Positions 8,790 through 16,881 of a stretch of 64,000 nucleotides of DNA are shown here, piece after piece (position 1 is the stretch's first letter; each line of letters opens with the position of its first letter). The translations under genes were made by a program, and so were the position numbers. The notes below the pieces were generated by a model. The model made no database searches. It saw only the letters and a list, made by a program, of their open reading frames with translations, and was not told the DNA's origin. This stretch comes from Sulfuritalea sp. (GTDB taxonomy: Bacteria > Pseudomonadota > Gammaproteobacteria > Burkholderiales > Rhodocyclaceae), in contig JADJVS010000012.1 in the NCBI GenBank assembly GCA_016710465.1, positions 310,001-374,000 of the forward strand. The letters are read 5' to 3'.

Positions 8790-9785
8790 TCAGTTCGAGT
8801 AAGTCTCGGTGTCGATTTCCAATTGGGTGGCCGCGTTGTAGCGCGGGCCCGTCACGGTCTGCTGGTTGATGAGCGCGTTGAGTCGCGCGACGATGCTGCT
8901 GTCGAGCGATACGGCGGCCGCCCCGGCGTTGTCGTCAAGATGCTCCGGCTGCCGGGTGCCGAAGATCGGAATGATGTACTCGCCCTGCGCCAGCAACCAG
9001 GCCAGCGCCAGTTGCGCCGGGGTGCAGCCGACCTCGCTGGCGATGCGCTTGTACTCGGGCAGCAGTTCGAGGTTGATGGCGTAGTTGGCCGGTTCGAAGC
9101 GCGGCATCTGGCGGCGGATGTCCTTGGCCTCAAGCTGGGTCTCGGGATCGCGCAGTGTGCCGGTGAGGAAGGCGCGCGCCAGCGGGCTGAAGGCGACATA
9201 GGCCGTGCCCAGTTCGCGGCAGGCCGCCAGCGTGGCAATCTCGGCGTTGCGGGACCACAGCGAGTATTCGGATTGCAGGGCGGCGATCGGGTGCACCGCC
9301 TGCGCTCGCCGTAGCGTGGGCGCCGACACTTCGGACAAGCCGATCGCGCGGATCTTGCCGGCCTGCACCAGGTCGGCCAGCGCGCCGACGCTATCCTCGA
9401 TCGGCACCTGTTTATCCCAGCGATGCAGGTAGTAGAGGTCGATGACGTCGGTTTGCAGCCGGCGCAGGGCGTCGTCGCAGGTGCGCTTGAGCGTGGCCGG
9501 GCGACCGTCGATCACGCGCTTGCCGTCGACGCCGGTCATGCCGCATTTGCTGGCGAGCACGATCTTCGATCGGTGCGGCTTCAGCAAATTGCCGAGCAGG
9601 GTTTCGTTGTTGCCGAAGCCATAGAGCGCGGCGGTGTCGAAGAAATTGATGCCGTGGTCGAGCGCGCGCAGCAGCAGCTTGCCCGCTACGTCCGCTGGTG
9701 GCGGGGTACCGTAGGCGTGGCTGAGGTTCATGCAGCCGAGGCCGAGGGCCGAGACGTTGAATTCTCCGAGGCGGCGTTGTTGCAT
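8790..9785 (-). CDS. Aldo/keto reductase
   Basis: This 331-residue NADPH-dependent TIM-barrel oxidoreductase has FFDTAALYG with the conserved Asp and Tyr near residues 47-52, SKCG with the Lys near residue 78, YYLHRWD near residue 120 and LSEVS near 152. The ATG at 9785 is chosen because residues before it are low-complexity and not conserved. It sits between ligC and the second ligA, where no AKR is needed by the textbook protocatechuate 4,5-route. It might reduce an aromatic aldehyde or recycle a side product. A 320-bp spacer with inverted repeats separates it from ligC, so it may have its own promoter. Confidence 0.85.
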   Translation of the reverse strand: MQQRRLGEFNVSALGLGCMNLSHAYGTPPPADVAGKLLLRALDHGINFFDTAALYGFGNNETLLGNLLKPHRSKIVLASKCGMTGVDGKRVIDGRPATLKRTCDDALRRLQTDVIDLYYLHRWDKQVPIEDSVGALADLVQAGKIRAIGLSEVSAPTLRRAQAVHPIAALQSEYSLWSRNAEIATLAACRELGTAYVAFSPLARAFLTGTLRDPETQLEAKDIRRQMPRFEPANYAINLELLPEYKRIASEVGCTPAQLALAWLLAQGEYIIPIFGTRQPEHLDDNAGAAAVSLDSSIVARLNALINQQTVTGPRYNAATQLEIDTETYSN

Positions 9786-9818
9786 TTCAGTGGTTCCGCT
9801 TCGTTGTGCGTCGGGGGG

Positions 9819-9922
9819 CGCCAAGGGCGACGGGGGGTCGTCGCCGCTCGTGTCCTCCGAGCCGGGCTTCGCCCGACTCTCCCCCTTTACCTCGCCACGA
9901 CGCCCCCCCGTCGCCCTTGGCG
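9819..9922. repeat. 104-bp element with 19-bp perfect terminal inverted repeats
   Basis: CGCCAAGGGCGACGGGGGG at 9819-9837 is exactly complementary to 9904-9922. The loop holds a second smaller hairpin. Layout resembles a MITE or other miniature palindromic element, but no target-site duplication is obvious. It could also fold as a large RNA hairpin within the operon transcript. Confidence 0.6.
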
Positions 9923-10008
9923 GCATACACCTGTGCCTTGCGACCGTCGCACTGCAAAAGCGTCGCCTGATCGGGAGGGTGGGGTGTTCTGCGCAGCGAA
10001 GTAAAGAA

Positions 10009-10034
10009 GGAGTCGGCGCCCGCAGGGCGCCGAT
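10009..10034 (-). repeat. Dispersed GC-rich repeat, copy B
   Basis: On the minus strand it begins ATCGGCGCCC and ends GGGCGCCGACTCC. This copy also forms a perfect 8-bp hairpin (TCGGCGCC, 5-base loop, GGCGCCGA). It lies about 70 bp after the ligC stop. Confidence 0.55.
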
Positions 10035-10105
10035 GGGTGACATGAGCGAAGTAGAACGCCCCGGCCTCCCGATCCTGCTCAGGAGTCAATCCAAGAGGGT
10101 TCATC

Positions 10106-11068
10106 TCAAGCACTCGCCACCAACTGCTGTTCCAAGCCATGCAGCGTGCGGTAGCAGGGCAACACCTGCGCCACGCTGCCGTTCGGCTCACGGCCTTCGC
10201 GGATGGCGGCGAAGAATTCGCGGTCCTGCAGCTCGATGCCGTTCATCGACACATCCACTTTCGATACGTCGATCTTGTTGTCCTTGGCGTCGATCAGGTC
10301 GTCATAGCGCGCGATGTAGGTGCCGCTGTCACCGATGTAGCGGAAGAAGGTGCCGAGCGGGCCGTCGTTGTTGAAGGAGAGCGACAAGGTGCAGATCGCG
10401 CCGGTGCTGCTCTTCAACTGGATCGACATGTCCATGGCGATGCCCAGGGTCGGATGGATCGGTCCCTGCAGGGCATTGGCGGCGACGATGGTTCCGCCCG
10501 TCTGATAGGCGAACAAATCGACGGTGTGCGCGGCGTGATGCCACAGCAAGTGGTCGGTCCAGCTCCGTGCCTGGCCCAGCGCGTTCATGTTGCTGCGGCG
10601 GAAGAAGTAGGTCTGCACATCCATCTGCTGGATGTTGAATTCGCCGGCCGCGATTTTCTTGTGCACCCATTGATGGCTGGGATTGAAGCGGCGCGTGTGG
10701 CCGCACATGGCGACGAGGCCGGTCTTCTGCTGCAAGGCCAGCACCGACTCGGCACCGGCCAGGCTGTCGGCCAACGGAATCTCGACCTGCACGTGCTTGC
10801 CTGCGTTCATGCAGGCGATGGCCTGCGCGGCATGCATCTGCGTCGGCGTGCACAGGATCACGGCATCGACGGCCGATAGCGCCAGGCTGTCCGCCAGATC
10901 GGTGGTGACATGGCCGATGCCGTATTGGGCGGCGGTCTCGCGCGTCTTTTCCAGCTCGCGACTGACCAGCGAGACGACCTCGACGCCGTCGATCAGCTTG
11001 ATGGCGTCCAGATGCTTGATGCCGAAGGCGCCGGCGCCGGCCAGCGCGACCTTGATGGGTTTGCTCAT
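10106..11068 (-). CDS. ligC: 4-carboxy-2-hydroxymuconate-6-semialdehyde dehydrogenase
   Basis: This NAD(P)-dependent enzyme oxidises the ring-cleavage product of protocatechuate (in its hemiacetal form) to 2-pyrone-4,6-dicarboxylate. The 320-residue protein has a Gfo/Idh/MocA layout: an N-terminal Rossmann domain with GAGAFG near residue 11, the EIPLADS segment near residue 96 and a C-terminal alpha/beta domain with GHTRRFNPSHQW and LLWHHAAHTVDLF. These are typical of LigC/PmdC. Its ATG follows the ligB stop codon with no gap, so translation is coupled to ligB. Confidence 0.93.
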   Translation of the reverse strand: MSKPIKVALAGAGAFGIKHLDAIKLIDGVEVVSLVSRELEKTRETAAQYGIGHVTTDLADSLALSAVDAVILCTPTQMHAAQAIACMNAGKHVQVEIPLADSLAGAESVLALQQKTGLVAMCGHTRRFNPSHQWVHKKIAAGEFNIQQMDVQTYFFRRSNMNALGQARSWTDHLLWHHAAHTVDLFAYQTGGTIVAANALQGPIHPTLGIAMDMSIQLKSSTGAICTLSLSFNNDGPLGTFFRYIGDSGTYIARYDDLIDAKDNKIDVSKVDVSMNGIELQDREFFAAIREGREPNGSVAQVLPCYRTLHGLEQQLVASA

Positions 11069-11935
11069 TTACGTGTTCTCCAGGATCAGGTGTCCGACGG
11101 CGGTGTTCGATGCGGGTACGTGATAGAAGCGGTGCGCCACGCGCGGCGTGCCGGGGCCGGATTCGTCACCCATGGCGCCGCGCGCGATCAGCCACATCAC
11201 CAGTTCGATGCCTTCCGAGCCGGCTTCGCGCACGTAGTCGATGTGCGGCATCTGCGAAAGTCCGGCCGGATCGGCGATCAGGCGGTCGAGGAAGGCGTTG
11301 TCCCATTCGCGGTTGATCAGTCCGGCGCGCGGACCCTGCAACTGGTGGCTCATCCCGCCCGTGCCCCAGACCTGCACCTTGAGCGGTGCATCGAAGCTGG
11401 CCACGGCCTTGCGGATGGCGCGGCCCAGGTTGTAGCAGCGGCGGCCCGAGGGCACCGGGTACTGCACCACATTCACGGCGAAGGGGATCACCGGGCAGGG
11501 CCACTCATAGTTGTCAGGCGCGGGCTGGCCGCACATCAGCGACAGCGGCACAGTGAGGCCGTGGTCCACCGGCATCCGGTTCACGATGGTCAGGTCAAAG
11601 TCGTCCTGGATCACGGATTGCGCGATGTGCGCCGCCAACTCGGGGTGGCCCATGACCACCGGCACCGGGCGGGCGCCATAGCCCTCGTCGGCGGGCTGGA
11701 ACTCGGCGGCGCAACCGATGGCAAACGTCGGGATCATCTCCAGGCTGAAGGCCGTGGCGTGATCGTTGTAGACCAGGAAGATGACGTCGGGCCTGTTCTC
11801 GCGCAGCCACTGCTTGGAGAATTCGTAGCCCTTGAAGACCGGCTGCCAGTAGGGCTCGCCGGACTTGCCCATATCCAGCGCGGCGCCGATGGCGGGAACG
11901 TGCGAGGTGTAAACCGAGGCGGTGATATGGGCCAT
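11069..11935 (-). CDS. ligB: Protocatechuate 4,5-dioxygenase beta subunit
   Basis: This Fe(II) extradiol dioxygenase catalytic subunit opens protocatechuate between C4 and C5. At 288 residues it follows LigB of sphingomonads closely: SHVPAIGAA with His12, VYNDHATAF with the second His, WGTGGMSHQLQGPRAGLIN with the catalytic His, and GSEGIELVMWL with the Glu ligand. I chose the ATG at 11935, one base after the ligA stop. The open frame extends 57 bp further upstream into ligA but is not needed. This is the canonical copy; the pair at 7578-8773 is the diverged one. Confidence 0.93.
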   Translation of the reverse strand: MAHITASVYTSHVPAIGAALDMGKSGEPYWQPVFKGYEFSKQWLRENRPDVIFLVYNDHATAFSLEMIPTFAIGCAAEFQPADEGYGARPVPVVMGHPELAAHIAQSVIQDDFDLTIVNRMPVDHGLTVPLSLMCGQPAPDNYEWPCPVIPFAVNVVQYPVPSGRRCYNLGRAIRKAVASFDAPLKVQVWGTGGMSHQLQGPRAGLINREWDNAFLDRLIADPAGLSQMPHIDYVREAGSEGIELVMWLIARGAMGDESGPGTPRVAHRFYHVPASNTAVGHLILENT

Positions 11936-11936
11936 G

Positions 11937-12380
11937 TCAGGCACCTCCCTTGCGGCCGGCCTTGCCTTGCGGCTGGCGATGGGCCTGGGCACTGCCGTCT
12001 TCGCCGATGCGACGGTTGCCTTCGATCGAACGGCCGCCCGAGATCATCATGTCCCGGTATTCCTCTTCCGTCATGCCGGTCATGCTGCCGGCCATCTGCT
12101 GGAAGCTCTTGCCGTCGGTGGCGCCGATCTTGGCGAGGAAATAGATGTTGCCGCCAAGGCGAATGCACCAGTTGAGGTCGCGCGCCAGCACCGCCTGCTT
12201 CTGTTCTTCGGTCATCGGCCATTCGTCGAGGTAGGCGCGCTCGTCGGCCTTGAAGCGGGCGCGGTTTGCGGCTTGCATCAGCGACATGCAAAACTGGTTC
12301 AGCGGGTAGCCGAGGCGCGACTGTTCGGCGTCGAAGATGGTGGTACCGGGGATGTCCTTGTAGGGTTTGTCGAGGGCCAT
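11937..12380 (-). CDS. ligA: Protocatechuate 4,5-dioxygenase alpha subunit
   Basis: This 147-residue small subunit has IPGTTIFD, LNQFCMSLM, RFKADERAYLDEW, DGKSFQ, AGSMTGMTEEEY and GGRSIEGNR, all matching LigA/PmdA. It forms the lid of the LigAB active site. The gene is followed after one base by ligB and is preceded directly by the frameshifted ligI. The C-terminal 20 residues are a basic, low-complexity extension. Confidence 0.92.
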   Translation of the reverse strand: MALDKPYKDIPGTTIFDAEQSRLGYPLNQFCMSLMQAANRARFKADERAYLDEWPMTEEQKQAVLARDLNWCIRLGGNIYFLAKIGATDGKSFQQMAGSMTGMTEEEYRDMMISGGRSIEGNRRIGEDGSAQAHRQPQGKAGRKGGA

Positions 12381-12382
12381 GC

Positions 12383-13298
12383 TCAGATCTCCTCCGGCCA
12401 GTAAAGGCGCATCGGGTTGTCGACCAGCAGTTTGCGTTGCAGCTCGGGTGTCACCGCGATGTGCGGTATGAAATCCACCAGCAGGCCGTCATCCGGGCAT
12501 GTGGTCCTTGAGGTTGGGATGCGGCCAGTCGGTTCCCCAGAGCACGCGGTCGGGAAATGTCTCGACGATGCGGCGGGCGAAGGGAATGACATCGCGGTAG
12601 GCATTCCGTTCCCCATGGAGCGCCTTCGGTCCGGAAACAGAAAGCCGCTCGGGACAACTGACCTTGCTCCAGACATTCGGATAGTCGCGCATGAACTTGA
12701 CGAAGAGTTCGAATTCGGGCCCGTCGACCGGCTTGCCCACATCGGGCCGGCCCATGTGGTCGACCACCACGGTCGTCGGCAGCGCGGTGAAGAAATCCCA
12801 CAGTTCAGGCAGGTCCACCGCCTCGAAATAGATCACCACGTGCCAGCCCAGCGGCGCGATGCGCGCGGCGATTTCCATCAGTTCGTCCCTGGGCGTGAAA
12901 TCCACCAGGCGCTTGACGAAGTTGAAGCGCACGCCGCGCACGCCGGCCGCGTGCATGGCCTGCAACTCGGCATCCGTCACGCTGCGCCGAACCGTGGCCA
13001 CACCGCGCGCCTTGCCTTGTGAGTGGGTCAGCGCGTCGAGCAGGGCAGCGTTGTCGGCGCCGTGGCAGGTGGCCTGGACAACGACGTTGCGCGCGAAACC
13101 GAGATGGTCGCGCAGGGCAAAGAGTTGCGCCTTCGAGGCGTCGCAGGGGGTGTACTTGCGTTCCGCCGCGAAGGGAAACTCGGCGCCCGGCCCGAAGACA
13201 TGGCAATGCGCGTCCACGCTGCCGGGCGGAACCCTGAAAGTCGGCGCTGACGGACCGGCGAACCAGTCGAGCCAGCCGGGTGTTTTCTCGAATGTCAT
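12383..13298 (-). pseudogene. ligI: 2-pyrone-4,6-dicarboxylate hydrolase with a C-terminal frameshift
   Basis: LigI hydrolyses 2-pyrone-4,6-dicarboxylate to 4-oxalomesaconate. The amidohydrolase signature VDAHCHVFGP (HxH, near residue 30), the VVDHMGRPD segment and the catalytic Asp in WGTDWPHPN are all intact. After HMP the frame runs into a TGA at 12489. The conserved tail, from PDDGLLVDFIPHIA to MRLYWPEEI, continues in the next frame to 12383. An extra C in a CCC run (GGG at 12495-12497 on the plus strand) explains this. Total length is 915+1 bases, or 304 residues once corrected. All catalytic residues precede the break, so a 269-residue product could fold in part. Sequencing error is a strong alternative, because the rest of the operon is intact. 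Confidence 0.85.
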
Positions 13299-13299
13299 C

Positions 13300-14232
13300 T
13301 CAGGGCGTGTCCTTGATCTTTGATGCGGCGATGATGCGGTCGGCCTCGGTGCGCCAGTCGGGGCTGCGGGCGAAGTTTGCGCTGTCGCGCCGGCCGAAGA
13401 TGCCGGCGTCGGCGCAATCCGCCATCCATGAATCGCGTTCGGCGCTGCCGGCGGCGGACAAGGGCACCAGCCCCATCTCGGCCACGGTTTGCGCCGCCTC
13501 GGCCATCTCCTCGGCGCGGCGGCGGCCGTGCTCGATGACGCGCTGGAAAAAGTAACTGCCCTGCTTCTCCCAGTCGATGCCGGGAAAGGTTTCGTGCAAC
13601 GAGGCGATCACGGCATCCTCGACACCGTGGGCGCGCGCGGCGGTAAAGCTCTCGATCACCATGGCTTCGAGGCCCTTGATCATCACGCTGCGGCACATCT
13701 TGGTCGCCGAGACGACGCCTAGCCTTTCGTCGCCGACCCTGGGCGCGAATCCGAGCGCCTTGAGCGCCGGCTCCAGCGCCGCCGCATGGGGCCCGCCAAG
13801 CAGCATTGGCACCTTGCTGCGATACGGCGGCACCGAGGTCATCACCGCGCCCTCGACAAAACGCCCGCCAGCGGAATCGATCATTTCCGCCGCCACGGTC
13901 TTGGCGCCGGGGGAGGCGGAATTCAGATCGAGGAAAAAGACATCCTTGCGGAAGGACAGCGAGCAGGACTGCGCGGCAACCACCGTCTGGCTGGCAGTCA
14001 CGGCGCTGATCACCAGGTCGGCCCCCTCCAGCGTCGTGGCGTGATCGCCGAAGATGGGCACGCGGAAATCGCCGGCATGGCGCGCAAGCGCCGTGTCGCC
14101 GGCGCCGACTTTCAGGTCGCAGGCGCTGACCAGCACGCCCTGGGCGCGCAGATCCTCGGCCAGGATGCGCCCCACCTCGCCGTAACCGACGAGCGCGATG
14201 CGCCAGTGTTTTGGGTTCTCGGGCAGCGCCAT
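13300..14232 (-). CDS. NAD(P)-dependent dehydrogenase with DUF1932 domain
   Basis: This 310-residue protein resembles 3-hydroxyisobutyrate/6-phosphogluconate dehydrogenases. The N-terminal Rossmann domain has VGYGEVG near residue 14, FLDLNSASPG near residue 95 and VMTSVPPYRSKVPMLLGG near 125. The C-terminal helical DUF1932 domain has SATKMCRSVMIKG and the catalytic-type Lys in that block. Its start overlaps the ligK stop (TGATG), so it is firmly in the lig operon. It is not one of the textbook enzymes of protocatechuate 4,5-cleavage; its substrate is unknown. Confidence 0.8.
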   Translation of the reverse strand: MALPENPKHWRIALVGYGEVGRILAEDLRAQGVLVSACDLKVGAGDTALARHAGDFRVPIFGDHATTLEGADLVISAVTASQTVVAAQSCSLSFRKDVFFLDLNSASPGAKTVAAEMIDSAGGRFVEGAVMTSVPPYRSKVPMLLGGPHAAALEPALKALGFAPRVGDERLGVVSATKMCRSVMIKGLEAMVIESFTAARAHGVEDAVIASLHETFPGIDWEKQGSYFFQRVIEHGRRRAEEMAEAAQTVAEMGLVPLSAAGSAERDSWMADCADAGIFGRRDSANFARSPDWRTEADRIIAASKIKDTP

Positions 14233-14915
14233 CAGTCGATGTACCGGAGGCCGGCCTTTTCCAGTGCCGGACGCATGTCGTACATGTCGAGGCCGAGCAC
14301 ACCGGACGCCAGCTTCTCGCGCTTGGCGCCCTCGTTGGCCTCGCGCTTGGCGGCGGCATCGAGCGTCTTCGCCGCCAGCGCGCGCGGCACGCAGACCACG
14401 CCGTCGTCGTCGGCGACGATCACGTCGCCGGGCGTCACCAGCATGCCGGCGCAGACCACGGGGATATTCACCGAGCCGAGCGTGGCCTTGATCGTGCCTT
14501 TGCTGCTGATGCACTTGCTCCACACCGGGAAGCCCATCTCGGTCAGGGTCTTTACGTCGCGCACGCCGGCGTCGATCACCAGCGCGCGGGCGCCGCGCGC
14601 CATGAAGCTGGTGGCCAGCAGGTCGCCGAAATAGCCGTCCGTGCATTCGGCGCTGATCGCGGCGACGACGATGTCGCCCGGCTGGATCTGCTCGGCGACG
14701 ACATGCATCATCCAGTTGTCGCCGGGATGCAGCAGCACGGTAACGGCCGTGCCCGACACCTGCGCACCGGCATATATCGGCCGCATGTAGGGCTTCATCA
14801 GGCCGACGCGGCCCATGGCCTCGTGCACCGTGGCCGAACCCAGGGCAGCCAGCGCGTCGGCCGTGGCCGCGTCGGTGCGGGTGATGTTGCGATAGACGAC
14901 GCCCAGTTCGTACAT
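14232..14915 (-). CDS. ligK: 4-carboxy-4-hydroxy-2-oxoadipate aldolase
   Basis: This class II pyruvate aldolase of the RraA-like family ends the protocatechuate 4,5-pathway by splitting 4-carboxy-4-hydroxy-2-oxoadipate into pyruvate and oxaloacetate. It is 227 residues. The GDLLATSFMARGARALVIDAG.RD block near residues 98-123 holds the metal-binding Asp and substrate-binding Arg, and GDVIVADDDGVVCVP follows. Length and motifs match LigK/ProA. It lies 2 bp after ligJ. Confidence 0.92.
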   Translation of the reverse strand: MYELGVVYRNITRTDAATADALAALGSATVHEAMGRVGLMKPYMRPIYAGAQVSGTAVTVLLHPGDNWMMHVVAEQIQPGDIVVAAISAECTDGYFGDLLATSFMARGARALVIDAGVRDVKTLTEMGFPVWSKCISSKGTIKATLGSVNIPVVCAGMLVTPGDVIVADDDGVVCVPRALAAKTLDAAAKREANEGAKREKLASGVLGLDMYDMRPALEKAGLRYID

Positions 14916-14917
14916 GC

Positions 14918-15946
14918 CTATTTCCCCCTCGCTTTCAGTGCCGCGTCGAGTCGCGGGTAGACGCGGCGCGCATTGCCTTCATACACCTTGTGGCGATCCT
15001 CGGGCGAAAGGTTCAGCGTCGCCTCGATGTAGCGCTTGGTGTCATCGAAGTTGTGGCCGGTCTCGGGATCGATGCCCTTGACGGCGCCGATCATTTCCGA
15101 GGCGAAGAGGATGTTGTCCACCGGGATCACGCGGGTCAGCAGGTCGATGCCCGGCTGGTGATAGACGCAGGTGTCGAAGAACACGTTGTTCAGCAGGTGG
15201 TCGCGCAGCAGGGGCTTCTTGAGTTCCTGCGCGAGGCCGCGGTAGCGGCCCCAGTGGTAGGGCGCGGCGCCGCCGCCATGCGGGACGATGAATTTCAGCT
15301 CGGGGAAATCCTTGAACAGATCGCCCTGGATCAGTTGCATCACGGCCGTGGTGTCGGCGTTGATGTAGTGCGCGCCGGTGGTGTGGAAGCAGGCGTTGCA
15401 ACTGGTGCTGACGTGGATCATGGCCGGAATGCCGTGCTCGACCATCTTTTCGTAGATCGGGTACCAGTGGCGGTCGGTCAGCGGCGGCGAGGTCCAGTGG
15501 CCGCCGGAGGGATCGGGATTGAGGTTGATGCCGACGAAGCCGTATTCCTTCACGCACTTTTCCAGTTCGGCAACACAGGTCTTCGGATCGACGCCGGGCG
15601 ACTGCGGCAGCATCGCCGCGCCGATAAAATTGTCGGGAAAGAGCTGCGCCACGCGGTGGCAGAGTTCGTTGCAGATCGCCGCCCAGGTGCTGCTGACATG
15701 GAAGTCGCCGATGTGGTGGGCCATGAAGCTGGCGCGCGGCGAGAAGATGGTCAGGTCGGAGCCGCGCTCCCGCATCTTCTTCAACTGGTTGGTTTCGATG
15801 CTCTCGCGCAGTTCGTCGTCGCTGATCTTCAGCTCGGACACCTTCGGCATCGCGGATGGATCCTTGATGCCGGCGATCTGGCGGTTGCGCCACTCTTCCA
15901 GCGCCTTGGGCGCAGTGGTGTAGTGACCGTGGATGTCGATGATCAT
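14918..15946 (-). CDS. ligJ: 4-oxalomesaconate hydratase
   Basis: This 342-residue amidohydrolase-superfamily hydratase adds water to 4-oxalomesaconate to give 4-carboxy-4-hydroxy-2-oxoadipate. The metal-binding HGHY (residues 6-9) replaces the usual HxH at the same place, IPAMIHVS supplies another His, PHGGGAAPYHWGR the next, and FASEMIGAVKGIDPETG the acidic residue. These are the LigJ/ACMSD-group signatures. It is co-transcribed with ligK. Confidence 0.92.
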   Translation of the reverse strand: MIIDIHGHYTTAPKALEEWRNRQIAGIKDPSAMPKVSELKISDDELRESIETNQLKKMRERGSDLTIFSPRASFMAHHIGDFHVSSTWAAICNELCHRVAQLFPDNFIGAAMLPQSPGVDPKTCVAELEKCVKEYGFVGINLNPDPSGGHWTSPPLTDRHWYPIYEKMVEHGIPAMIHVSTSCNACFHTTGAHYINADTTAVMQLIQGDLFKDFPELKFIVPHGGGAAPYHWGRYRGLAQELKKPLLRDHLLNNVFFDTCVYHQPGIDLLTRVIPVDNILFASEMIGAVKGIDPETGHNFDDTKRYIEATLNLSPEDRHKVYEGNARRVYPRLDAALKARGK

Positions 15947-15955
15947 GGTGTGCTC

Positions 15956-16645
15956 CTAAGCCGGTTCCATGCCCTGGCGCCGCTTGGCCTCGGTCGCGGC
16001 GGACGATTGCATATAGGCCAGCAGCTTGCGCACTGCCTCGGACCTGGACGACGCGGCGCAGACGCCGCCGGAAAACGTGGTCACGATCTCGGTGCCCGGC
16101 GGCATGGCGCCGATCACCTGTATGCCGGGCGCCGTGAGCATCTCGCTTGCCTGCTGGAAGCCGAGTTCGACCTGACCATCGGCGACCAGTTGCGCCACGG
16201 GTATCCCGGCCGCCGCCTGGACGATGCGGCCGCGCAGGGCGTCCGCAATGCCCCAAACGTCGAAGAGCTTGAGCAGTGCGTTGCCGCTGGGGCCGGTGGA
16301 ATAGCCGAGCGTGCTTGCCTCCAGCACGGCCTGGCGCAAGGCCGCCTCGGTCGACACATCCGGTGCCTTTGCCCCTTCCCTCACCGCGATGGCCACGGGA
16401 GAGCGGACCAGGTCCGCACGCGAACCGGGCAGCACACTGCCGCCGGCGACCAGTTTGTCGATCGCATCGGCTGCCAGAATGACGACATCGAAGGCTTCGC
16501 CCGCGGCAACGCGCCTCGCGGCATCGACGCCGCCCACCGATTCGATTTCGATCGCGACGCCCGCCGAATGGCGATATGCGGCCGCCAACTCGGCCAGCAG
16601 CAGCCGTGTCGCCATCGACGAAATGCCCTTGAGCGGAGTACCCAT
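15956..16645 (-). CDS. ModA-like substrate-binding-fold protein, first gene of the lig operon
   Basis: This 229-residue protein resembles ModA-type periplasmic binding proteins (GEAFDVVILAADAIDKL, YSTGPSGNALLKLF, VADGQVELGFQQASEML). It has no signal peptide: the N terminus is MGTPLKGISSMATRLL. It is therefore probably cytoplasmic and not part of an ABC importer; no permease is nearby. As the first gene of the lig operon it may sense or bind a pathway compound. The classical 4-oxalomesaconate tautomerase (LigU/GalD) is missing from the operon, so an enzyme-like role cannot be ruled out, but nothing in the sequence shows it. Confidence 0.75.
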   Translation of the reverse strand: MGTPLKGISSMATRLLLAELAAAYRHSAGVAIEIESVGGVDAARRVAAGEAFDVVILAADAIDKLVAGGSVLPGSRADLVRSPVAIAVREGAKAPDVSTEAALRQAVLEASTLGYSTGPSGNALLKLFDVWGIADALRGRIVQAAAGIPVAQLVADGQVELGFQQASEMLTAPGIQVIGAMPPGTEIVTTFSGGVCAASSRSEAVRKLLAYMQSSAATEAKRRQGMEPA

Positions 16646-16697
16646 GCCCGCATTCTGGCAAATGCGGGGCGGCGGTCCAAGCCACCGCCCGTACTAC

Positions 16698-16719
16698 TAG
16701 CTATCGCGTTTTGTTATGG
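16698..16719 (+). promoter_or_regulatory. LysR-type box of the lig operon
   Basis: AGCTATCGC, a short spacer and GTTATGG. Its nearest edge is 53 bp before the first lig start codon. Nearly the same box occurs before the TRAP operon (23360) and iorA (31590), with the TAGCTATC side always facing the regulated gene. The lysR gene at 22401 is the likely source of the regulator (inference). Confidence 0.7.
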
Positions 16720-16881
16720 ATGGCTCCATTCTCGATAGCCAATGCAGAGCGTTCGGGTCGCGATTCGCCGGGGAATGGCTGGGCTTTGAGCTAAGATTCC
16801 GCGCCTGCACCGGCGAGTGCCGATGGCCTGCGCGAAGTGTCTGATCGCTGCAATCGCTGCTGTCAGCACAAGGGGTTTTAC
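16720..16881. other. Spacer between lig promoter and IS630 element
   Basis: No gene was seen. A second CTATC-like half site occurs as GATAGCC near 16735. The left end of the IS probably lies here, but I could not identify terminal inverted repeats or a TA duplication with confidence. Confidence 0.4.

Larger units (their letters stand above)
9786..10105. other. 320-bp spacer inside the lig operon, rich in inverted repeats
   Basis: No gene was seen. The spacer holds the 104-bp inverted-repeat element at 9819-9922, an internal near-perfect hairpin (GAGCCGGGC/GCCCGACTC) and repeat copy B at 10009. All other gaps in the operon are under 30 bp, so this is an insertion or a regulatory spacer. Confidence 0.6.
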
